A stretch of 64,000 nt of DNA from the NCBI RefSeq assembly GCF_008710285.1, contig NZ_VYQF01000001.1, positions 1,116,001 through 1,180,000 on the forward strand, read 5' to 3'. Shown one piece after another: positions 44,238 through 54,067 of the stretch. The position numbers and the translations under genes are program-made. This DNA comes from Ginsengibacter hankyongi (GTDB lineage: Bacteria > Bacteroidota > Bacteroidia > Chitinophagales > Chitinophagaceae). The notes under the pieces were generated by a model. The model had not been told where the DNA came from. It made no database searches and saw only the letters and a program-made list of their open reading frames with translations. Every line of letters begins with the position of its first letter. Position 1 is the first letter of the stretch.

Positions 44238-44852
44238 CTATCTTCTTCTACCCTCGAACAATCCAATATTGTAACCGGCACGAATGATTGGATTGCTTCT
44301 TCCAAGCCCATCAATATATGGTGAATTTTTGTCGCCCAACACATCCCATGAAACAGAGAGGAAGTAATAAGTATTACTACCTCTATATCTTCCGCCGGCA
44401 TAACCTGCACCTAATAAAAGACTGCTGGCGCTTACATTATTTTTTGCCGGTAAATAGCTACCGTTAGTTGCAGGAATGTACTTTAAATGAATCATGTTAT
44501 ATTCATATTGGGCTGAGGCAAATAAAAAATTTACAGGAAACAATCTTACAAAAGCGCCGGGTCCATATACCGTTTGCCTGAGTTTATCTCCATAATCCTG
44601 ATAATCTCTTTGCGAAGTGTAATTAAGATTAAAGGTGATGCCTGCATCAGCCCAATTGGTTAAACTATAGCCGAACTGAGGAGTTATTCCTAAAATAGTC
44701 GAATAACTTGAAAAGCCCGCGGTAGCACTTCCACCGGTAAATAATTTTTCTTTTTTAAAGCCACCTTTTGTTTCGTCTTTTCTTTCTTCATCTTGTTGTG
44801 CAAACGCATGAAACGAAAGTGCTACGAAAAGAACCACAATAATTTTTTTCAT
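44238..44852 (-). CDS. outer-membrane beta-barrel protein
   Basis: The 204-residue protein has a signal peptide (cleavage after FHAFAQ, residue 19), a charged spacer (QDEERKDETKGGFKKEKLF) and about eight beta-strands with Gly and aromatic residues (GGSATAGFSSYSTILGITPQ, FLFASAQYEYNMIHLKY, YYFLSVSWDVLGD). This fits a small OmpX/OmpW-like barrel. It ends in a basic EGRRR rather than an aromatic residue, which is unusual for a barrel C-terminus. No operon partner is adjacent. Confidence 0.7.
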   Translation of the reverse strand: MKKIIVVLFVALSFHAFAQQDEERKDETKGGFKKEKLFTGGSATAGFSSYSTILGITPQFGYSLTNWADAGITFNLNYTSQRDYQDYGDKLRQTVYGPGAFVRLFPVNFLFASAQYEYNMIHLKYIPATNGSYLPAKNNVSASSLLLGAGYAGGRYRGSNTYYFLSVSWDVLGDKNSPYIDGLGRSNPIIRAGYNIGLFEGRRR

Positions 44853-45053
44853 AATTTTTTATTTAACCTACAATTGGCCATACCAAATATTACGACCTTG
44901 AAATTGTTTCTATAATAAAATTTATAAATTTAAACGCCTTATTTTCAATTATATAAATTTCGCTATAAAACATTACCCACAACCACCCAAGTATTTTTTT
45001 ATAGAAATTTTAAAAAAAGATTTACAAATTGTAACAAAATACGAAATCAATCG

Positions 45054-45061
45054 TATATTTG
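45054..45061 (+). promoter_or_regulatory. -7 box upstream of the 16-residue-repeat protein
   Basis: TATATTTG matches TAnnTTTG, 34 bases before the ATG. A TTG lies 22 bases upstream of it, so a full promoter is possible. The rest of 44853-45095 is AT-rich with no other signal. Confidence 0.5.
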
Positions 45062-45095
45062 AGTACGAGATTGTTCGTAATTAAAAATTAAAATC

Positions 45096-45776
45096 ATGAA
45101 AACTATTATTCAATCAGCATTTCCCTTTATTGGAACATTACTAATTGTTGCAATAATTTTTACAGCTATGTCATTTCGCAACCCTTATGGTTCAGAAAAT
45201 AATAACAAGGCAGTTCTTTTAAACGATACAATTCCCGGCACACAATTGAACATAAATGTTGATGTTCAAAAAGCATTAGAAGAAGCCAATAAGGCAATAG
45301 CATCAATTGATTTTACCAAAATAATGAATGAAGTACAGCAGGCGTTGAAACAAGTAGACATGCAAAAAATACAATTGGAAGTTCAGCAGTCTTTAAAGAA
45401 AATTGATTTTGAAAAAATGCAGAAAGAAATAGATGCTTCTTTAAAGAGTATTGACTGGAACAGCGTTAATAAAAACATTGATAGTTCCATGAAAAAAATA
45501 GACTATAATAAAATGAAGAAGGACATTGAGAAAAGCATGGAACAACTAAAGAAGCAATTAAACAGTAAAGAATTTCGTGAGTCTATGCAAAAATTTAAAG
45601 ATGTGGATATGAAAAAATTAAAAGAAGAAATGAATAAAGTGAAAATAGAGACAGATAAAAACAGGGAACAATTACAGAAAGAATTGCAGAAAATAAAAGA
45701 AGAAAACAAATCAAAAAATACAGCCACCACTATCTTCGGAATGGGTATTAAAAGAGATGGTTTCGTTTATATTTAA
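45096..45776 (+). CDS. membrane-anchored 16-residue-repeat coiled-coil protein
   Basis: The 226-residue protein has one N-terminal hydrophobic helix (about 9-26) that could anchor it or act as a signal. From residue 69 to 148 there are five tandem 16-residue repeats, with the loose pattern K-x-I-D-aromatic-x-K-M-x-x-E-I-x-x-S-L (for example KKIDFEKMQKEIDASL and KKIDYNKMKKDIEKSM). Highly charged Lys/Glu helices continue to about 210, and the end GMGIKRDGFVYI is hydrophobic. I recognise no family. It may be an extended periplasmic rod or spacer. Confidence 0.65.
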   Translation: MKTIIQSAFPFIGTLLIVAIIFTAMSFRNPYGSENNNKAVLLNDTIPGTQLNINVDVQKALEEANKAIASIDFTKIMNEVQQALKQVDMQKIQLEVQQSLKKIDFEKMQKEIDASLKSIDWNSVNKNIDSSMKKIDYNKMKKDIEKSMEQLKKQLNSKEFRESMQKFKDVDMKKLKEEMNKVKIETDKNREQLQKELQKIKEENKSKNTATTIFGMGIKRDGFVYI

Positions 45777-45795
45777 AAATGATTTAAAACCTCAA

Positions 45796-46590
45796 TTAGT
45801 CTTTTGCAATTTTATTATAACTAACCGCGATTCCTTTAATCAATGATGAGCTAAAACCCTGGTGTTCCATTTCATTTAAACCTGCAATGGTGCAGCCTTT
45901 AGGAGTAGTAACTTTATCTATTTCTTCTTCCGGGTGTGAGCCCTTTTGTAATAATAATTCAGCAGCTCCTTTTACAGTTTGTGCTGCAATAAGACTTGCA
46001 GTGGCGGCGTCAAAACCAATTTCGATGCCGCCCTGTATATTTGCCCTGATGTAACGCATGGCATAAGCCGTTCCGCAGGCGCCTAATACAGTTGCCGCTT
46101 CCATTAATTTTTCGTCGATCATTGCAACTTTGCCCAGTGTTGAAAATAAATTTTTTACATAATTGATTTGCGCAGGAGCAGCATTTGTAAAACTGAGGCA
46201 AGTCATACTTTCCTGGATGGCAATTGCCGTATTAGGCATTGCCCTAAAAATGGGAATTTTGATGTTTACAATTTCACCAATCTCTGTAATGAGTACACCG
46301 GTAACTACTGAAACCAAAATGTGTTTTGCTGTTAATTCTTTTTTGAAACTATTTAATACATCACTTACCTGGTAAGGCTTTACAGCAAGTATTACGAGGT
46401 CGCTATTACTAACTGCTTCGGCATTGTCGGTGGTAATTTTCACACCTTTATCTTTTAATTTTTGTAACGTTAGCACCTTCCTTTTCGTAATCGTTACTTC
46501 AGATGCTTTGCAGAATTTACTTTTTAATAATCCCTCAGCTATTGCTGATCCTAAATTTCCACCTCCGATGATGGCAATTTTTTTACCCAT
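45796..46590 (-). CDS. proC: pyrroline-5-carboxylate reductase
   Basis: ProC reduces pyrroline-5-carboxylate to proline with NAD(P)H. The 264-residue protein starts with the Rossmann motif IAIIGGGNLGSAIAEGL, then LVILAVKPYQ, RAMPNTAIAIQESMT and the C-terminal dimer signature (AATASLIAAQTVKGAAELLL, KVTTPKGCTIAGLNEMEHQG). Length is normal. No other proline gene is adjacent. The 189 bases upstream are AT-rich and show only a weak TTnnTTTG box. Confidence 0.95.
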   Translation of the reverse strand: MGKKIAIIGGGNLGSAIAEGLLKSKFCKASEVTITKRKVLTLQKLKDKGVKITTDNAEAVSNSDLVILAVKPYQVSDVLNSFKKELTAKHILVSVVTGVLITEIGEIVNIKIPIFRAMPNTAIAIQESMTCLSFTNAAPAQINYVKNLFSTLGKVAMIDEKLMEAATVLGACGTAYAMRYIRANIQGGIEIGFDAATASLIAAQTVKGAAELLLQKGSHPEEEIDKVTTPKGCTIAGLNEMEHQGFSSSLIKGIAVSYNKIAKD

Positions 46591-46779
46591 AAAAGATTTT
46601 ATTAATTAAAACATTATAAGATAGAAACATCTTAAATACACTTTGAAAATATTTAAGCTTTACAAAATAACATCATATTTTATAAGCGTAGATTATTGTT
46701 TTAAAAACAACTTTGAATTGTTGGTAACCATTAGCAGAAACAGGATGTAAACATTTTTATAAAAAAAAGAAATATAAAA

Positions 46780-47805
46780 TCAGAAGACGGGGCACAACGC
46801 CTGCTTTCTATCACCATTGAATTCGTTATAAAAACCTTTTTTAAGTAAATTAAATTCACTTGCGCCAAATGAGTGATTGAAATTTTTTAGAGAAGAAGCA
46901 GTAACATCGTAACTAAAAGTGAACCGGATATTATTTACTTCAAGACCTACCATGGGAATAACTGCATCTCCATAACGGTAATATAATCCACCAATAATTT
47001 GTTTTTCGCCATGTTCCGATAAATTATATGCAGCATTCATCCCGAAAACCAATTCACGTGCTTTAGCCTGAGTGGTATAATATATATTTGGATTAATAAT
47101 TACCTGATCGGCTACTTTAAACAATCCATTGAGGAACGCAATATGCCGCATTGAAATTTGATTGTCACCATTGTCTTCAAAGAACGTTTCTTTGGGCTGA
47201 TTAACATGGTGAATTGAATAACCGGCATTGATATAAATATCTTCTGTAGGGAAATAAGCATAGTTCATGCCCACCTGCAAATCGAAGTAATTAATATTAT
47301 TATTTGCCAGCACAACAGAAGTCGGTTGAGTTCCATCAAAAAATTTTCCATCAAACTGGTCGGGATAAGTAAGCTTACTTTGATCGATTCGCTTATTTGC
47401 CCAGCCCACATTAAAGCCGGCAGTGAGTAAGCTACTAAGCCCAAGCTCCTGATGGTAGGCAATGGATGCATATACCTTTGTGGATGTGAGGCTTCCTGTA
47501 CCCGCAACATCTCTCAAAATTACTCCGCCTAACCCAAGCCATCCTGTTTCAATTTTATTTCTAAAAACCTGGGCATCACCAAAAATACTCATGGTTTTAT
47601 ATGGCTGTGCCATAATATTGGAATATTGATTTCTGTAGGATGCGCCTAAACGGTAATCTGCATCGGGTATAAAACCAGTATTTGCCGGGTTAGTAAGTAA
47701 GGGATTATTGAAGAATTGTGAAAAATGGAGATCCTGCGCAACTGTTCCGTCATATACAATGCAGCTAAGAGATATAACAATTAATATTTTAAAGGAATTC
47801 TTCAT
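46780..47805 (-). CDS. PorP/SprF family type IX secretion membrane protein
   Basis: The 341-residue protein has a signal peptide (cleavage near VAQDLHFSQF, residue 23), and DLHFSQFFNNPLLTNPANTG is the family hallmark. The rest is a 14-strand-like barrel (YRLGASYRNQYSNI, NYAYFPTEDIYINAGYS, FTFSYDVTASSLKNF). It ends CPVF with an aromatic last residue. PorP/SprF proteins are outer-membrane barrels that attach or help export large adhesins of the gliding type. The upstream 1210-residue protein, 11 bases away, is the expected partner. Confidence 0.92.
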   Translation of the reverse strand: MKNSFKILIVISLSCIVYDGTVAQDLHFSQFFNNPLLTNPANTGFIPDADYRLGASYRNQYSNIMAQPYKTMSIFGDAQVFRNKIETGWLGLGGVILRDVAGTGSLTSTKVYASIAYHQELGLSSLLTAGFNVGWANKRIDQSKLTYPDQFDGKFFDGTQPTSVVLANNNINYFDLQVGMNYAYFPTEDIYINAGYSIHHVNQPKETFFEDNGDNQISMRHIAFLNGLFKVADQVIINPNIYYTTQAKARELVFGMNAAYNLSEHGEKQIIGGLYYRYGDAVIPMVGLEVNNIRFTFSYDVTASSLKNFNHSFGASEFNLLKKGFYNEFNGDRKQALCPVF

Positions 47806-47816
47806 AAAAAGTAATA

Positions 47817-50800
47817 TTATCTTAATAAAGTAATATCCCCGGTTTTTCTATACTTCGTTCCATCCGAAAAAGTCACATCTAACGTATAGGCATAAACGTC
47901 CAAGGGCTGAATTTTACCTTTAAATGTTCCATCCCACGAACTTTTTATATTATTACTTTCAAAAACTTTTTGCCCCCACCTATTATAAATAATCCAGTGC
48001 ATTGCAGCAATGCCAAATCCTGCAACACTTATTCTTCCATTGATACCAAACCTACCCGGCGTAAATGCCGAAGGCACATCCACCAGTGGTCTTATCAACG
48101 AGCGAACATCAATACAGGTATCGTCGCTGCAACCTGCGTCATTAGCTGCATTCAGGCACACTTTATAAGTAGCAGTTTCAGGGAAAATATGAGTCGGATT
48201 AACCTGCGCCGAAGTATCTCCATCTCCAAAATTCCAGATATATTTTGTAGCGCCAGTTGATTCATTTGTAAAGTTTGTATAAGTATTTTCCAAAGGCGGG
48301 TTTGGACTATAAGTAAAGGAAGCCACCGGTATCGGGCTCACTGTTATTGTAAAGCTGGCGGAATCCACTTTATTACATGATGTTGAGTCGAATGCTTTTA
48401 ATTTAACTACATAAGTCCCAACTCTATCATACAGGTGAGATGGATTATCTGCTGTGGAAGGAGCACTACCATCCCCAAAATCCCATATAAATGAAAGACC
48501 GCCGAGCGAATTATTAGTAAAAGCCGCGGTATAAGGCACACATCCACGAGCTGGTGTTTGAAACAAAGCCTGCACCTGCGGGGAAAGCCGTACTGTTTTT
48601 ACCGTGTCTGCAGGGGAGTTACAAAAAGTTGAATCATTAATTGAAAGTTTAACTATATACGTTCCGGGGCCTGCGTAAGTATGCACTACCGGTGGTGTTT
48701 TACTTGCAGTTACCGGCGGAGTATTATCGCCAAAATCCCAGGTGAAAGTATTGGGGTTAAACGCACCCCTGGTAGGTATAGAAGTATTCGTAAAACTGTA
48801 ACTCAGGTTAGTGCAAGGCGGCAGTTTGTTTGGGATAAAATCTAAAAGCAATTTATTATCTCCCGCTTTAATGTGCGTATAGGCGGTATCAAAAATATTA
48901 CAGGTAGTGCTATCTACGGCAATAAGCCTTACGAGGTAATTTCCAGTTGCATTATAAACATGCGAATTATCGGGAGCAGTTGTTGTGTCTCCCGAACCAT
49001 CTCCAAAATTCCAATAATAAAGTTTGCCTTTCTTTAAGGTATCAGTAAAATCTACCTTTAGCGGCACACACCCGGTTGTATCATTAGCAACGCCGTCTAT
49101 TGATGCCCGTACTCCAGCCTGAACACCTGCAAAATTCATTTCAATCTTAAGCATACCCAGATTACATTCTCCTCCCGCAGTTGCAAGGTTTCTGCTGGAC
49201 CAAACGCCAAATGAGCCATTGAAAGAAACAGTGCGAAAGCAATTAGCGCACAACGCTTCATAAATAACGCCATTCCTGTCAAACCTGCTGGTACCACCAT
49301 CAACATGGTCACCAAAGGTTAACGGGTTATTTACACCTTCCGGCGGGTCTTCCTGTCCGAAGAAAGTACCATACAACTGGGAGGCCGCATCTTTTTTCAA
49401 CACAAAGAAATAAAAGTCGCTGCCTGATGCATCTGTTTGCGGTTTTATGGCGTCAGGGGTCGTTGGCATTCCCCGGGTATTTCCTTCTCCAAAGCCGGTA
49501 TTTGATTTACCTCCCCATCCTGATACATATACGTTTTCGCAACGGTCAACGAGGAATGCAGTAGGAGAAATATTTGGCAAATTTGGTGGACCGGTGGACC
49601 CAAATACAGTGGAATAAATGTAGTTGCTTAAATCCGGTTTTAATTTGGAAATAAATTGCTTTGCATTGGCATTTGAAAAGAAAGTAGCCGAGCCAACAGG
49701 TTTTACTATTGGCCAGGAACCAGTGGTGGTGCCTGTAACATAAATATTGCCGAATTTATCCGTTTCAATTCCGTAAACCTGGTCAGCGCCGGTAGTTCCT
49801 AAATAAGTCCCTCGCAAAGCAGCAGTTCCCGAGTTATTAAGCTCAACAACAAAACCATCGCAAACGCCACCTGCATTCGCGGAGCTTATTACTCCGGAAG
49901 ATGAAACACCGGGCAGATCAGCGCTTGCCGTTCCGCCCGCCACATATATGTTATTGGCAGGGTCAAGAACTAACACATATGCCGCATCGTCCTGGTCTCC
50001 TCCTAAAAAAGTGCTGAAGAGAACATTATTACAATCGGGATTAAGTTTTAAAACAACACCATCCTGCTTGTAATTAGCACCAGGTTGAGTTTGAAATGCA
50101 CCGGCGGTGGTTTTAAACCAGTTTGTTGGAGTATTTGGTTTTGTTGATTGGGTACAGGATGCTAAATATATGTTATTAGCCCCATCCAGCAGCACTTCAC
50201 TGCGGGCATCATCGCCATAATTTCGTTTTAAGGATGAACCTCCGCTATTACCTGTTTCATCTTTAATATTTACGCCATCATCTCCCTGTCCTCCAATTCT
50301 CATTGATCCAATTAGCGCATTGCCTGCTGCATTTAATTTGGTAACAACAATATCCCATCCCCCCCCAGGGCCATAAACACCCGTAGTTGTAGGATAATCC
50401 GATGACTTCGATCTTCCAGCAATAACTAAATTTCCCTGCGGATCAACTATGAGGCTATGGGGCTGGTCTGCATCGCCACCACCTATATAAGTTGCATAAA
50501 TTCTATTTTTCCCATTCGGGCTAAGTTTAATAATGGCAATATCAAAGTCGCCATTAAACGTGTTATCATAAGCCCCTGTTGAAGCTGGAAACCCTTTATC
50601 AAAAGCAATTCCGCCTCCATAAAAACTTCCATCAGGTCCGTAGGTTGCAGTAAATCCCCAGTTATCAGCAGTACTTCCAGAATAACTAAAAAATATTTCC
50701 GTAGGATCGATTATAAGAATTTTAGACGGATCATAATTTTTCACTTTAAACTTCACAATATCCTTATCTACTACATACCTGCAATCCAATTCCTGCCTGC

Positions 50801-51449
50801 TGTTATCAACAACCTGGTAAGTATATGGCGAGAGTTCTTTATTATCGCCAAGTGAAGTGGATACTACGAGTTGTTTATTTTTTACAGAGATTTTATTTGC
50901 GCCGGTATACTTCATCGCTATGTTATTAATATCAGCACCGGGATGTATAATAAAATCGTATTTTAAATTGCTTGCTGCATCTGAATAATAGCGAACATCA
51001 ATACCCCGATAAACATTCTTATAAGTTATACCCTGGTAAATTCTGCAATTGGAAGCCCATTTGCTTTTATCATTTCCTATAAAATAATTGTTAACTGATG
51101 GTATCGGTTTATCAGGGATTATTTCAGCATTTTTTGAATTTAAAAACTGAACATTGTAAGCGTAAGAACGAATCTTAGTTCCTTCCCCCTGTTTTATGGT
51201 AGATCCCATAGCCTCCTTGTGCCTCCTTTCTTTTAAGTTCAAAACATCGTCCGGATTATTTTGGGCAACAGTATATCCATTTTGTTGTAAATAAAATTCA
51301 CCGCTGCCAGCATGGCTCATAAATTTTACCTGGCTGTTCCATTGGCCCTTATTCTCGATAAATTCGATTTGAGAAAATGCATTTTGACCAACAGCAAAAG
51401 TTGTTATTATAGCTATAATAAAGATTTGAGGAAACTTAAATATTCTCAA
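47817..51449 (-). CDS. large SBBP/PKD-repeat surface protein with gliding-motility-type C-terminal domain
   Basis: The 1210-residue protein starts with TTG and a signal peptide (cleavage after NAFSQ, residue 26). The N-terminal DUF7948-like domain follows (about 27-260: IEFIENKGQWNSQVKF, NNYFIGNDKSKW). Residues 260-760 are SBBP-type beta-propeller repeats (GGGDADQPHSLIVDPQGNLV, YVAGGTASADLPG). Four PKD domains lie at about 780-1120 (YYWNFGDGSGDTTTAPDNSH, FIWDFGDGSAPSTADNPSH). The last 90 residues form the type IX sorting domain (VPSAFTPGRFG, SWDGTFKGKIQPLDVYAY). It is probably displayed on the surface by the PorP/SprF-like protein downstream. Confidence 0.92.
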   Translation of the reverse strand: MRIFKFPQIFIIAIITTFAVGQNAFSQIEFIENKGQWNSQVKFMSHAGSGEFYLQQNGYTVAQNNPDDVLNLKERRHKEAMGSTIKQGEGTKIRSYAYNVQFLNSKNAEIIPDKPIPSVNNYFIGNDKSKWASNCRIYQGITYKNVYRGIDVRYYSDAASNLKYDFIIHPGADINNIAMKYTGANKISVKNKQLVVSTSLGDNKELSPYTYQVVDNSRQELDCRYVVDKDIVKFKVKNYDPSKILIIDPTEIFFSYSGSTADNWGFTATYGPDGSFYGGGIAFDKGFPASTGAYDNTFNGDFDIAIIKLSPNGKNRIYATYIGGGDADQPHSLIVDPQGNLVIAGRSKSSDYPTTTGVYGPGGGWDIVVTKLNAAGNALIGSMRIGGQGDDGVNIKDETGNSGGSSLKRNYGDDARSEVLLDGANNIYLASCTQSTKPNTPTNWFKTTAGAFQTQPGANYKQDGVVLKLNPDCNNVLFSTFLGGDQDDAAYVLVLDPANNIYVAGGTASADLPGVSSSGVISSANAGGVCDGFVVELNNSGTAALRGTYLGTTGADQVYGIETDKFGNIYVTGTTTGSWPIVKPVGSATFFSNANAKQFISKLKPDLSNYIYSTVFGSTGPPNLPNISPTAFLVDRCENVYVSGWGGKSNTGFGEGNTRGMPTTPDAIKPQTDASGSDFYFFVLKKDAASQLYGTFFGQEDPPEGVNNPLTFGDHVDGGTSRFDRNGVIYEALCANCFRTVSFNGSFGVWSSRNLATAGGECNLGMLKIEMNFAGVQAGVRASIDGVANDTTGCVPLKVDFTDTLKKGKLYYWNFGDGSGDTTTAPDNSHVYNATGNYLVRLIAVDSTTCNIFDTAYTHIKAGDNKLLLDFIPNKLPPCTNLSYSFTNTSIPTRGAFNPNTFTWDFGDNTPPVTASKTPPVVHTYAGPGTYIVKLSINDSTFCNSPADTVKTVRLSPQVQALFQTPARGCVPYTAAFTNNSLGGLSFIWDFGDGSAPSTADNPSHLYDRVGTYVVKLKAFDSTSCNKVDSASFTITVSPIPVASFTYSPNPPLENTYTNFTNESTGATKYIWNFGDGDTSAQVNPTHIFPETATYKVCLNAANDAGCSDDTCIDVRSLIRPLVDVPSAFTPGRFGINGRISVAGFGIAAMHWIIYNRWGQKVFESNNIKSSWDGTFKGKIQPLDVYAYTLDVTFSDGTKYRKTGDITLLR

Positions 51450-51620
51450 GGCAAATATTTGATTTATGACTGAAAAGGTATAATAAAGTTTATCAAGGAA
51501 ATCAGGAATGAATTGGAAATATTAAAAACTAAATTTACGAAACAAACGCAATAGAAGTTTTAAAAAAAAGCTTTCATTTATTATTTAATATGCAATTAAC
51601 AATACGGGTTTACGGAATGT

Positions 51621-53681
51621 TCAGGAAATTTTACTCCACACAGTTTTCCCTTTGTAAAGCAACAAAAAATTTTTTAAACATTCATTACCGGCCATAGAAA
51701 GATTGGGATCTTCATCAATAATTTTTTGCGCCGAATACCGGGCCGCTTCAAGCATTTTTTTGTCTTCAATAATATTGGCAAGCTTAAAATTGAGAATGCC
51801 ACTTTGCCTTGTTCCCTCAATGTCTCCCGGCCCACGAATTTCAAGATCTTTTTCAGCAATTTTGAATCCATTGTTGGTGGAGCACATAATTTTCAGGCGC
51901 TCTTTGGCATCGGCGGAAAGCCTCACTTTTGTAAGTAAAATACAATAACTTTTTTCACTTCCACGCCCTACTCTACCCCTTAACTGGTGCAATTGTGGAA
52001 GCCCAAATTTTTCCGCACTTTCTATCAGCATCACGCTTGCGTTAGGCACGTTCACGCCTACTTCAATTACTGTTGTGGAAACCATTATTTGAGTATCACC
52101 TTTTATAAACCGTTCCATGTTCGCCTGCTTCTGAACCGATTTCTGGCGGCCATGCACCATACTTATGTAAAACCCGGGCTCAGGAAAAAATGCCTTCACT
52201 TCTTCATAGCCTTTCATTAAATTTTCAAAATCGAGCTTTGCTGATTCTTCAATCAACGGATAAATAATGTATGCCTGCCTTCCCAGCTTTATTTCGCTTT
52301 TAATAAAATCCATCACCTGTGGTCTTGCATATTCCATCCTGTGAACAGTCGTTACCGGTTTTCTTCCCGGAGGCAATTCATCCATTATACTATAATCAAG
52401 ATCTCCATAGGCAGTTAATGCAAGTGTACGAGGAATAGGAGTTGCTGTCATTACCAATACATGTGGACTTATTTCGTTCTTTTTCCAAAGTTTTGCCCGT
52501 TGTGCTACCCCAAACCTATGTTGCTCATCGACAATGGCAAGACCTAAACTCCGGAATAACACATTATCTTCAATAAGCGCATGAGTTCCTGTTAATATCG
52601 TTATTTCGCCATTGGCAGTTGCCTGCAGTATTTCTTTTTTTTCTTTTGCTGATGAAGAACCAGTGAGTATTCGCACCGTCACAGGAATATTCCGGAGAAG
52701 TGAACTCAAACTTTCGTAATGTTGGCGGGCAAGAATTTCGGTGGGCGCCATGAAACAACTTTGATATCCGTTATCAGCCGCGATGAGCATACTCATGAGA
52801 GCCACTATTGTTTTACCGCTCCCTACATCGCCCTGTAAAAGGCGATTCATCTGCTTTCCGCTGCCCATATCCTTTCTTATTTCTTTAAGCACCCGCTTTT
52901 GAGCCCCGGTTAACTCGAAAGGAAGGTTATTATTGTAAAACTCATTAAAACAGTCACCTACCTTATTAAACACCAACCCTTTGGAAAATGAATGTCTTTT
53001 ATAACGGATGAAGCCTAGACGAAGTTGAGAAATAAACAATTCTTCAAATTTCAAACGTTTTAATGCATCAAGATACTCCTGCTTATTTACGGGAAAATGT
53101 ATTTGCCTAAAAGCCTGGTACCGGCCAATTAAATGGTACGTTGACAGAACAGATGTGGGAAGGTTTTCCGAAACATCTTTTTCACTAAGCATTTGCAGGA
53201 GCGTGTACGTTAGTTTTGCTATCTGCCTGCCCCCAAGATTCCTTGCCTTTAATTTCTCAGTACCCGGATAGACCGGCTCCAGAAATAAATTTTTTTCAAC
53301 GACGCCTTCTGTAACTTCCTCCATCTCGGGGTGAGAAATTTGCGGAGTATTCATAAAAAATCCGGCCTTGCCAAAAACCCTGTACCTGCGTCCAACGTGT
53401 AAAGATTTTTCGAGCCAGTTGATGCCCTGGAACCAAACCAATTCAAGTTCACCGGTTCCATCGTGTAGACTTGCCACAAGGCGCCTTCCTCTTTTTTCCC
53501 CAATAATTTCCAGTGAAGTAATTTTTCCAACAACCTGCACATATTCAGTTTCAGTTGTGATTCTATTAACATTCGTTATTTGCGTTTTGTCTATATGCCG
53601 AAAAGGAAAATATTCCAGCAAATCATTAAATGTAAAAATGGCTGCTTCTTTTTTCAAAAGATCAGCTCTCAGCGGGCCCAC
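51621..53681 (-). CDS. recG: ATP-dependent DNA helicase RecG
   Basis: RecG regresses stalled forks and processes branched DNA. The 686 residues shown have the wedge OB-fold domain (about 45-150), GDVGSGKT (Walker A), DEQHRFGVAQR (DEXH box), TATPIPRTLAL, and the C-terminal helicase half with QLRGRVGRG. The GTG at 53681 starts inside the conserved N-terminus. Reading upstream in frame gives ITNKPSILSSPVEYLKGVG, usual for RecG, before a stop at the 5' side. No ATG or TTG occurs in that stretch, so initiation may use ATT (53732), CTG (53735) or another rare codon. A TAnnTTTG box ends at 53747. Confidence 0.93.
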   Translation of the reverse strand: MGPLRADLLKKEAAIFTFNDLLEYFPFRHIDKTQITNVNRITTETEYVQVVGKITSLEIIGEKRGRRLVASLHDGTGELELVWFQGINWLEKSLHVGRRYRVFGKAGFFMNTPQISHPEMEEVTEGVVEKNLFLEPVYPGTEKLKARNLGGRQIAKLTYTLLQMLSEKDVSENLPTSVLSTYHLIGRYQAFRQIHFPVNKQEYLDALKRLKFEELFISQLRLGFIRYKRHSFSKGLVFNKVGDCFNEFYNNNLPFELTGAQKRVLKEIRKDMGSGKQMNRLLQGDVGSGKTIVALMSMLIAADNGYQSCFMAPTEILARQHYESLSSLLRNIPVTVRILTGSSSAKEKKEILQATANGEITILTGTHALIEDNVLFRSLGLAIVDEQHRFGVAQRAKLWKKNEISPHVLVMTATPIPRTLALTAYGDLDYSIMDELPPGRKPVTTVHRMEYARPQVMDFIKSEIKLGRQAYIIYPLIEESAKLDFENLMKGYEEVKAFFPEPGFYISMVHGRQKSVQKQANMERFIKGDTQIMVSTTVIEVGVNVPNASVMLIESAEKFGLPQLHQLRGRVGRGSEKSYCILLTKVRLSADAKERLKIMCSTNNGFKIAEKDLEIRGPGDIEGTRQSGILNFKLANIIEDKKMLEAARYSAQKIIDEDPNLSMAGNECLKNFLLLYKGKTVWSKIS

Positions 53682-53746
53682 TCCTTTTAAATATTCTACA
53701 GGGCTGCTTAATATGGAAGGCTTATTTGTAATCAGAAATATTTTTA

Positions 53747-53754
53747 CAAATATA
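53747..53754 (-). promoter_or_regulatory. -7 box of recG
   Basis: Minus-strand TATATTTG matches TAnnTTTG. The predicted start of transcription is near 53741, upstream of the in-frame ATT and CTG codons. Confidence 0.5.
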
Positions 53755-54067
53755 AGAGCAGAAAAAAGTTCAGTATTAAATGATGATGATTAACGCAATA
53801 AAAAAGAAAAAATTAAGTTATAACAGATATCCTAATACAACTTATACGGTGTTAAAAAAGTTATAAATAGAGTTCTAAACGGCCATTAATTATTGTAAGA
53901 ATTAGGATAGATAAGCATTGTGTAGTATTTTTACAGTCGCTTATAAAAACAAAATCCAATTTTTTAAAAGCATTATCCTTTAGCTAACTGATAATATGAA
54001 AAACTGTGAACTATTTTTAGTTCATCATTTTCAAAAATCGATTTTTAAATTATTATAAATAGTACTG
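53755..54067. other. AT-rich gap between recG and the L,D-transpeptidase gene
   Basis: No gene is visible. A perfect palindrome TGAACT-N6-AGTTCA at 54007-54024 lies 44 bases before the ATG at 54068 and could be an operator. Nothing else stands out. Confidence 0.4.
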
